Assembly (NCBI RefSeq): GCF_007997075.1
Contig: NZ_VORS01000007.1
Location: 215,146 to 279,145, forward strand
Origin: Polaribacter sp. IC073
Lineage (GTDB): Bacteria; Bacteroidota; Bacteroidia; Flavobacteriales; Flavobacteriaceae
Length of the DNA: 64,000 nt
Reading direction: 5' to 3'
Shown here piece after piece: positions 58,693-64,000 of this stretch. The position numbers and the translations under genes were made by a program. A model generated the notes under the pieces. That model worked only from the letters and a program-made list of their open reading frames with translations. It searched no databases and was not told where the DNA came from. Within the stretch, counting starts at the first letter, position 1. Each line of letters starts with the position of its first letter.

Positions 58693-60119
58693 ATTCCTGT
58701 TGGTTCAAATAATGATTTGTTTTGTGCTTCTTCAATTTCTTTTAATTCCTCCTCGAACTTGTCGGTTAATCCAGCTAAAACAATACCTGTCTTTAAGGAA
58801 GCAACACCACCACTTACTGCGGTTACTGCATCTTGTATTTTCTCTGTTTGGTTGTCAATTGAATAAGGAACGATTTCTGTATCTATCATAATGCTTTCAG
58901 AAACTGTTTTCATTTTTGGGTATAAAGTACCAATTGCAGAAACTAAGAAATTAACACGTCTTTGTAAAAATTCTTCGACTACTTCTGCGTGATTGCTAAC
59001 TGCCATATGTGTTCCCATAAACATAAATTCAAAGCTCTTACCACTTGGTGCATTCGACATTCCTTGTAGTTTTTCAAAACTAATTAAAGGCGTGTTTGTT
59101 AAATGGTAGGCTTTTTCCGTTAAGTTGTCAAATTCTAACTTCGCCATATCTGGTGACTGGTCCCACGTTAAGTAAGAAACCTGACCACCATCTGCAAGCT
59201 CTATAATTTCCGATGTTGTACCTCTGTTCTGAATACCTTCCAAATCACCAACCGAAACTAATTTCGGATAAAAATTATAATCTAAACAGTCTGCAAAATT
59301 AGAAAGTAATACCTCTAATCTATTTCTAATTGTTTTAATTTTATAGGCATACGGCTTTTCTCGATACATATACATTACAGGCATTTTACCAAATCCGTGA
59401 GCAAAAGTTTTTTCTATTTTATTTTCTATGTAAATAGTGACGTTTTTATCGTCTATTGTCATCAACTTAACTACATCATTACCTTTTGCATCTTTTACTT
59501 TGTATTCTCTTGAAAAGGCTATCAAATCACCAAAACCATCAAAGTAAGGAAATAATTTATCGTTTCTAAAAGGAGACCATATTGTAGATTTTAGTTTTCT
59601 TTTAGGTTGTGCGCTTAGATTTAAGAATTTTAACACACGCAACCACCAACCACTGTCTTCTACGGTATACCAATATTCTGCAACCTCGCATTCAGATAGC
59701 CACGAACGGACTATCTTTTTATTAGAATACTTAAGTTTATTCCTTTTGTAGATGTTTTTTACAATCTCTAAAAACGTTTGTTCTTGTTCGTCTTCTGTGT
59801 CGCATTTTAAAGTCGGTTCTTTTCCAACGGTAAAGGCTGTATGAATGTTCACAATATCCTGCTCTAATGGTAGCGCAATTCTATTAACGTCTTCATCTTT
59901 ATATCTTGCAGGAAACTTAACAGAACCATCAACATTTAAAACAGCTTCTGTAACTAAAACTTTTCTTTTCTTTCGAATTTCAGTATTAAACACATCGTGC
60001 TTTTCAAAATCCCAATCTTTTAAATTGTCTTGCGTATCAGGTTCGTTAGTTGAGCGTTTCTTTAATTCTTTAACACGCTCACTAATATCTGTAATTTGGT
60101 TAATTTCTTCTATTGTCAT
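58689..60119 (-). CDS. portal protein (SPP1 gp6-like)
   Basis: 476 residues, standard for the Phage_prot_Gp6 family. Segments RDEKPYAYK-like FAHGFGKMPVMYMYREKPYA, LSNFADCLDYNFYPKLVSVG and NAPSGKSFEFMFMGTHM (about 355-375) fit this portal type, as does the acidic C-terminal helix EEELKEIEEAQNK. It forms the dodecameric DNA gate at one head vertex. It lies 12 bases after the large terminase gene. Confidence 0.85.
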   Translation of the reverse strand: MTIEEINQITDISERVKELKKRSTNEPDTQDNLKDWDFEKHDVFNTEIRKKRKVLVTEAVLNVDGSVKFPARYKDEDVNRIALPLEQDIVNIHTAFTVGKEPTLKCDTEDEQEQTFLEIVKNIYKRNKLKYSNKKIVRSWLSECEVAEYWYTVEDSGWWLRVLKFLNLSAQPKRKLKSTIWSPFRNDKLFPYFDGFGDLIAFSREYKVKDAKGNDVVKLMTIDDKNVTIYIENKIEKTFAHGFGKMPVMYMYREKPYAYKIKTIRNRLEVLLSNFADCLDYNFYPKLVSVGDLEGIQNRGTTSEIIELADGGQVSYLTWDQSPDMAKLEFDNLTEKAYHLTNTPLISFEKLQGMSNAPSGKSFEFMFMGTHMAVSNHAEVVEEFLQRRVNFLVSAIGTLYPKMKTVSESIMIDTEIVPYSIDNQTEKIQDAVTAVSGGVASLKTGIVLAGLTDKFEEELKEIEEAQNKSLFEPTGI

Positions 60120-60131
60120 AATTATATTGGT

Positions 60132-61562
60132 TTAATAAAAAACACCTGTTTTGTTTTGTTTTGTTCTTGAAATCTTTAATGTATTATTAATTGCCATCAC
60201 TAAGCAATCTACTTGCCCATCTTGTGAACTGTTAGGAAACGTTATCATTTGACTAATAAACTGCTCATTCCAAACACCTCTAATAAGTTTAACTCTTCTA
60301 GCTTCACAAATAGGCGTTATATCATTTACTCTGGCTTCTTTGTCTTTAAAAGGCGGCGTATCTTCTTTTACGTTTAAAGTTGTATTTCTCTTTAATGTTT
60401 GAACTAAAGATTTACCACTTGCTTTCGGTTCTACATAAATCATCGACTTATGAGAATAACCGTGCAAAGAACTAAATGAAATCGTATGCTTTACCAATTC
60501 TGGAAATTCTAAATAATAACCGTTTGCATATCTAATTAATAGATCGTTATTAAATACGGCAAATTGTAAGTATCCGCTTTCATCATTGTTTTCTGTTGCT
60601 GAATATGCAGAATCAATCGCCGTGTGCCAAACTAAGTTGTTGAATCTTTCCATCCAATCAATAACTTCAAACCAATTCCTTTTTAAAACACCCCCTTCTG
60701 GTGGTGCTGATTTTTGGGAATATTGATTAGCATATCCGTAACTTCCTAAATCTCTCTTTGCTTCTGCTAAAACTTTTTCACTTAATCTATTTACATCTAA
60801 TAAACCGTTAACGTATTTTTCTTTTAATTCCTTCGGCTTTACTTCTTCGGATATTTCCGCAGGTAAACAAATATGACGTACACTTTCTGACTTCTTAGAT
60901 AGTAAATAACCTGTCACATCTTCTTCGTGCAACCTTTGCATTATTGTTAATGTTGGCGTATTTTCTTTGTCTACTTTTCTTGAAGATAATGTTTTTGTGT
61001 GTTCGTTTGCTGTAAATCTATCTGCTTTTGATGAAGATTGTGCAGGATTTAATGGATCATCACTAATTACTAAGTGTGCGTGTTTACCTGTAATTGTAGA
61101 TCCTGTTGAAGTAGTATATCTCGCTCCACCATTTTCATTCTCATAGTTTGATTTCGCCGACTTATCCTTTCTTAATTTTACTTTTGGAAACAAGCGTTTG
61201 AATTTATCTGAAAATATAATGTCTCTTGACTTTGTCGATTGTTCAATACTCAAATCCATAGAATAAGAATTTGTAATAACTCTTATTGTATCGTCTAAAA
61301 CCCACAACCAAACAGGAAACATAATTGTACAAATAGTACTCTTGGTTGTTCCGGGTGGAATATTAATAATTAAATCATATTCCTTTGGTTTTCTCTCAAC
61401 TATATTTTTAGATATTCTCTGTAATTCATCGCATAAATATTCAATATGCCAATTGTAAACGGGTTCTTCTTTTATTATAACACCCCAAAAAGTCTTTACA
61501 AAAGAAAAAAACGATTTCTCGCAAAAATCCCGTTGAACTGAATCAAATAAAAAACTATCCAT
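60132..61562 (-). CDS. terminase large subunit
   Basis: 476 residues. ATPase motor and nuclease for DNA packaging. Walker A-like PPGTTKST is at residues 69-76; Walker B is HLVISDDPLNP (about 163-173); the coupling TIMQRLHEEDVTGYL follows near 205. The RNase H-like nuclease shows an aspartate in AIDSAYSATENNDE (about 315), a glutamate in MIYVEPKASGKS (about 385) and an aspartate in GQVDCLVMAI near the end. It overlaps the small terminase by 8 bases. Confidence 0.92.
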   Translation of the reverse strand: MDSFLFDSVQRDFCEKSFFSFVKTFWGVIIKEEPVYNWHIEYLCDELQRISKNIVERKPKEYDLIINIPPGTTKSTICTIMFPVWLWVLDDTIRVITNSYSMDLSIEQSTKSRDIIFSDKFKRLFPKVKLRKDKSAKSNYENENGGARYTTSTGSTITGKHAHLVISDDPLNPAQSSSKADRFTANEHTKTLSSRKVDKENTPTLTIMQRLHEEDVTGYLLSKKSESVRHICLPAEISEEVKPKELKEKYVNGLLDVNRLSEKVLAEAKRDLGSYGYANQYSQKSAPPEGGVLKRNWFEVIDWMERFNNLVWHTAIDSAYSATENNDESGYLQFAVFNNDLLIRYANGYYLEFPELVKHTISFSSLHGYSHKSMIYVEPKASGKSLVQTLKRNTTLNVKEDTPPFKDKEARVNDITPICEARRVKLIRGVWNEQFISQMITFPNSSQDGQVDCLVMAINNTLKISRTKQNKTGVFY

Positions 61563-61938
61563 TTTTAGACTTTAACGATAATTCAAATAACAACTTCTTC
61601 TCTTCTTCCGAATAACTTGACAAGTCAATCTTGTTTTCGTTCTTGTTAATGGTTTCTATTTTGTCTGATTGCCCTAACTTCTGTTTACCTAAAAATATCA
61701 TCATTGAAGTATTGCCTTCTGTAGCAGCTTCAAATTGTGCTTTTCTTAATACAATATTACCTAATTCTCCCTTTTGTCGTTTATAGTCAGTGAAACTCAT
61801 TTTAAATTCCTCCTGTACTCTGTCATAAAAAGTGTTAGGATGCATGCCTAAATAAGATGCAATTTCAGTTCCCTCGCAAAATATAGCGAGCAACTTATCT
61901 ACCTGTTTCCAGTCTATTGTTATCTTAGGTCTTGCCAT
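61555..61938 (-). CDS. terminase small subunit
   Basis: 127 residues. The N-terminal helix-turn-helix (WKQVDKLLAIFCEGTEIASY then LGMHPNTFYDRVQEE) is typical of small terminases that recognise the packaging site. The C-terminal half is helical (LRKAQFEAATEGNTSMMIFL) for oligomer formation. It is followed directly by the large subunit and preceded by a 41-residue gene 3 bases away. Confidence 0.82.
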   Translation of the reverse strand: MARPKITIDWKQVDKLLAIFCEGTEIASYLGMHPNTFYDRVQEEFKMSFTDYKRQKGELGNIVLRKAQFEAATEGNTSMMIFLGKQKLGQSDKIETINKNENKIDLSSYSEEEKKLLFELSLKSKNG

Positions 61939-61941
61939 TTA

Positions 61942-62067
61942 TTAAACGAATCCTTTAACTGCATTTGTACCGAAATCTAAAGAAGGCAAGGTTCTCCCTG
62001 CTGCTTTCGTTTTCCTTGCGAGGTTTATAAACTTATACTTTCCACTTCCGCTATCTCCTTTTGCCAT
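61942..62067 (-). CDS. tiny basic protein before the terminase genes, 41 residues
   Basis: Hand-translated from the ATG at 62067: MAKGDSGSGKYKFINLARKT then KAAGRTLPSLDFGTNAVKGF and V. It is rich in K, G and R, and ends 3 bases before the small terminase ATG, so it is very likely co-translated with it. Function unknown; a nucleic-acid or head-binding role is possible. Confidence 0.6.
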   Translation of the reverse strand: MAKGDSGSGKYKFINLARKTKAAGRTLPSLDFGTNAVKGFV

Positions 62068-62087
62068 TTTGATTTAATTTTAATTAA

Positions 62088-62137
62088 TAAAAAAAGAGGT
62101 TACAAGCCTTTTTATGACTCGTAACCTCTTTGTAGGT
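62088..62137 (-). terminator. three-arm terminator-like element before the terminase operon
   Basis: On the minus strand: ACCT (62137-62134), ACAAAG, then a 10-bp perfect stem (62130-62121 with 62103-62094) and a U run from the A tract at 62089-62095. Same layout as the elements at 47323, 53976 and 54043. It lies between the PLD-like gene and the 41-residue gene. Confidence 0.78.
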
Positions 62138-62161
62138 TTATTTATTTATATGTTGTTTACA

Positions 62162-62857
62162 CTATTTTGTTATCGTTTCCCAAAGAGCCTTTGACCCTCC
62201 TTTTTGTTTCTTTTGATTAATCGTGTGAAACTTTTCTTTAATACTATCCATGTATTCTAAATTGAAATCATATAGACTTTCGTTTGGCTCAATCATAAAT
62301 TGTTCAATGTTATCTGAACTCCTTAAATTTGCGCTTCCGTGAATTACTAATTTTTCATTTAAATGTGTTTCTATTAACGTTATTTTTGTATGCGTTCTGC
62401 ATACCGATAACTGAAAGCAATCATCTATATTCAACTTGTCAAACATATATTTTACCAAATTATGTCTTTCGTGTGAATAGAAATAATCTGAAATAATCAT
62501 ATTCAATTTACCAATATAACCATTTGTAATTAAATTATGTAAACTATCTACGTTTTCTTGACTTAATGATAAAGTTGATATTGTTAGAACTTCTGCTTTT
62601 CTTTTATTCTCTACCAATAAAGCTTCTATGAAATCACCGAAAATAAAGTTACCAGATATAATGCAAAAATTCCTTGCTTCAATATCAACATCATTTGCCA
62701 ACTGCTTAGCGTTCTTGTATTTTACTTGATATTCTTTTCTTGAGTTATGTAGCTTTGGTTTATGCACTATATTTTCATCAAATATATTTTTATCCATTCC
62801 GAGATCTAAGTCGAAATCTTCCAAATTAAAATCAAAGTTTAAATCAAGTTCGTTCAT
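62162..62857 (-). CDS. phospholipase-D-like phage protein
   Basis: 231 residues. One H-x-K motif is clear: CRTHTKITLIE (about residue 150), followed by VIHGSANLRSSDNIEQF, the G-S-x-N segment of the PLD superfamily. Only one such half is present, so a dimer would be needed for activity, as in small PLD nucleases. The N-terminal 25 residues are strongly acidic (LNFDFNLEDFDLDLG). It sits just upstream of the terminase genes. A nuclease role in packaging or against foreign DNA is possible. Confidence 0.75.
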   Translation of the reverse strand: MNELDLNFDFNLEDFDLDLGMDKNIFDENIVHKPKLHNSRKEYQVKYKNAKQLANDVDIEARNFCIISGNFIFGDFIEALLVENKRKAEVLTISTLSLSQENVDSLHNLITNGYIGKLNMIISDYFYSHERHNLVKYMFDKLNIDDCFQLSVCRTHTKITLIETHLNEKLVIHGSANLRSSDNIEQFMIEPNESLYDFNLEYMDSIKEKFHTINQKKQKGGSKALWETITK

Positions 62858-62950
62858 AATAACAAATATACGATTTTTTAAACTATTACACTAAAATAAA
62901 GTGCTGATTATTCGGCGTTTAGTCAACTTTACATACCGTATGGATAACCA

Positions 62951-63082
62951 TTATCTATGCGTTATACCTTCAACACTTATACTCTCTTTGCTTCCTAAAT
63001 AATTATTAGCACTTACAAAGTGTGTTCTGTACATTGGCTGCCCTATTATATCGGTTCCTATTTGGTAGGTTACTGTTAGCAT
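62951..63082 (-). CDS. small phage protein of 43 residues
   Basis: Hand-translated from the ATG at 63082: MLTVTYQIGTDIIGQPMYRT then HFVSANNYLGSKESISVEGI and THR. It follows the 96-residue gene with a 2-base gap. The spacing and codon use make a real gene likely; no family recognised. Confidence 0.5.
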   Translation of the reverse strand: MLTVTYQIGTDIIGQPMYRTHFVSANNYLGSKESISVEGITHR

Positions 63083-63084
63083 AG

Positions 63085-63375
63085 CTATTTATTTTTAGCG
63101 TCTTCAAATCTCAACCCTCTTGCGTATGATTGATAGTTTATGTTTTCTTCTTCATTCTCTAAACTGTCTTCTAACCATTCTATAATTAACCCTTTTGGCT
63201 GCTCTGAAAAGATGTCAAAACATATATCTGATATATTAAAATATAAAACATCTCCAAAACTAGCCATCCCTGTAACATCATCACAAACAAAGTATTGAAA
63301 ATAAACATCATGCTTCTTTTCAAATGCTTTAATTATTTTATATACCGATTTTTCTAAATCTTTCTTTAGCTTCAT
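63085..63375 (-). CDS. phage protein of unknown function
   Basis: 96 residues, acidic in its second half. VYKIIKAFEKKHDVYFQYFV then MASFGDVLYFNISDICFDIF and IIEWLEDSLENEEEN. Many Bacteroidota phages have a protein of this build early in their genomes. No function is assigned. The unusual tRNA lies 13 bases upstream. Confidence 0.6.
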   Translation of the reverse strand: MKLKKDLEKSVYKIIKAFEKKHDVYFQYFVCDDVTGMASFGDVLYFNISDICFDIFSEQPKGLIIEWLEDSLENEEENINYQSYARGLRFEDAKNK

Positions 63376-63387
63376 AGTTTAAAATTG

Positions 63388-63460
63388 TGGAGAAGGCTGG
63401 ACTCGAACCAGCGACCAATGTCAATCAAATGACGGTTCTTACCAACTGAACTACTTCCCC
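63388..63460 (-). tRNA. phage tRNA with an unusual anticodon arm, possibly Gln(TTG)
   Basis: 73 bases. Acceptor GGGGAAG/CTTCTCC (one G-U), D arm GTTC/GAAC, T arm GCTGG/CCAGC with TTCGAGT are all good; discriminator A, no CCA encoded. The anticodon arm folds only as four pairs, GTCA/TGAC, closing a six-base loop TTTGAT. If one loop base is missing, TTG followed by A37 is the best anticodon (Gln); TGA or GAT would leave a pyrimidine at position 37. It could be a pseudo-tRNA. Confidence 0.65.
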
Positions 63461-63593
63461 TATAAATTATTTGTTTTTAACGTACAGAAATACACCCTTG
63501 AAGAAAGGTGTTTTTTAATTAATCTAATACGTTAGTGTGTGTAGCACTTGTAACTTAATACCCTCAAATATACGACTTTAAAACTTAAATAAA

Positions 63594-63842
63594 TCAATAA
63601 ACATTTATTATTTCATCAACTTTTATTAATATATGATCGCTCGTTAATCTGTTATAGCTAACATTTTGCCCGTAAATACCATAACTATTTCTAGCTTCAT
63701 TATAACTTAGTTTTTTAAACGGATATGTACGTTTGTTTTTAAAATGTGGTAATTGCCATAGTTCACGTTTATCATCGCAAACTATGTGGGGGTAAAATTT
63801 AAACCTTGCTTTTATGTATATTTTTAAAGTGCTGTTAAACAT
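63594..63842 (-). CDS. small phage protein
   Basis: 82 residues, basic: IKARFKFYPHIVCDDKRELW, then LPHFKNKRTYPFKKLSYNEA and HILIKVDEIINVY. The segment R-x-Y near SYGIYGQNVSYNR and overall build recall small HNH-free phage proteins, but I recognise no family. It is separated from the tRNA by a 133-base stretch that shows no gene. Confidence 0.55.
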   Translation of the reverse strand: MFNSTLKIYIKARFKFYPHIVCDDKRELWQLPHFKNKRTYPFKKLSYNEARNSYGIYGQNVSYNRLTSDHILIKVDEIINVY

Positions 63843-63887
63843 ATAGTTGTATAGTTTGGTTTGTGTTAATACTAGTTGGCAGTAATA

Positions 63888-64000
63888 TTAGGCGACATCG
63901 AAATTCGAGAAAGTTTGTCCTTTTAACTCGATACAGTCAACTTTAGTTTTCTTAAAAGCAACGCTATGATTTTTAGAAACATAGCTTATTATAATGTCTA
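63888..64000 (-). CDS. C-terminal end of a phage gene cut by the window
   Basis: The frame is open from 64000 down to TAA at 63888-63890, giving a visible end DIIISYVSKNHSVAFKKTKV then DCIELKGQTFSNFDVA. The start is outside the window. No family recognised from 36 residues. It shows that prophage-like gene content continues beyond the right edge. Confidence 0.5.
   Translation of the reverse strand, partial: DIIISYVSKNHSVAFKKTKVDCIELKGQTFSNFDVA

Larger units (their letters stand above)
31281..64000. mobile_element. siphovirus-like prophage, right end outside the window
   Basis: From the 3' half of tRNA-Met onward the content is phage: integrase, regulators, lysis genes, tail, head, portal and terminase genes in one leftward late block. 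The left border is put at the tRNA because the integrase abuts it. No second copy of the tRNA-Met 3' end (GGGTTCAAATCCCG type) appears up to 64,000, and phage-like small genes continue to the edge, so the right border is beyond. All structural frames look intact, so the prophage may be functional. Confidence 0.88.

Noticed and set aside
57000..64000. Right attachment site with a copy of the tRNA-Met 3' end
   Set aside because: I looked for GGGTTCAAATCCCG and near matches up to 64,000 and found none; the tRNA at 63388 has a different T arm.

Overview
The window is AT-rich chromosomal DNA from a member of the Flavobacteriaceae (Bacteroidota). I would guess a marine genus close to Polaribacter or Tenacibaculum, but the genus is inference. 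The evidence is the flavobacterial promoter form (TTG, 19 bases, TAnnTTTG) in front of rpmH, pyrG, the HU gene and tRNA-Met, the lack of Shine-Dalgarno sequences, a CarB without its C-terminal allosteric domain, Bacteroidota-type YidC, and small families typical of this group (DUF3822 before rsmD, a DUF2027/Smr protein, START-like and AlgH proteins).

Positions 1-31,300 are ordinary host chromosome. In order: the end of a small membrane protein, a hotdog thioesterase, a fasciclin lipoprotein, carB, rpmH (short, 4806-4967), a lipoprotein, a broken outer-membrane protein gene (5768-6320), pyrG, yidC, a cysteine desulfurase with a Smr protein, a phosphatase-like protein, two adjacent PPK2 kinases, an LpxR-like outer-membrane protein, a RecD-like helicase, a DUF3822-rsmD operon, a decayed Sel1-repeat gene between short inverted repeats (19236-20054), an operon of three SurA/parvulin-type proteins with a MoxR ATPase, a kinase-like ATPase with recQ and fmt, HU, AlgH, an aminotransferase class IV enzyme and a START-like protein.

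At 31,227 lies a tRNA-Met(CAT). Directly after it begins a siphovirus-like prophage that runs to the right edge and beyond, since no second copy of the tRNA 3' end is visible. The left end has a tyrosine integrase, then a leftward two-gene unit with a helix-turn-helix protein and a palindromic operator candidate. All late genes read leftward. From right to left they are a PLD-like protein, a 41-residue protein, small and large terminase, portal, MuF head protein, (an inserted block of mostly rightward accessory genes, 55.4-57.7 kb), a scaffold-like protein, a head decoration or fibre-like protein, major capsid, head-tail connectors, tail tube, two small accessory proteins, a BspA-like adhesin, tail assembly chaperone, tape measure, distal tail, a 1,256-residue tail-tip protein, a fibre-like protein, a leucine-rich-repeat protein, then a lysis set (membrane protein, holin, DUF5675, unimolecular spanin candidate) and a metallophosphoesterase. 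The far right holds small genes and an odd phage tRNA.

The most notable observations are: (1) a canonical T_TTT_TTT slip site giving a -1 frameshift extension of the tail chaperone; (2) four phage-specific terminator-like hairpins at module borders that share an extra 5' arm and a six-base spacer; (3) a one-protein spanin candidate; (4) two different repeat-type adhesin candidates (LRR and BspA-like) in the tail region; (5) a tRNA with a six-base anticodon loop; (6) several tiny genes, including a Com-like zinc protein; (7) the decayed Sel1 gene framed by inverted repeats. I see no CRISPR array, reverse transcriptase, restriction system or recognised defence operon.
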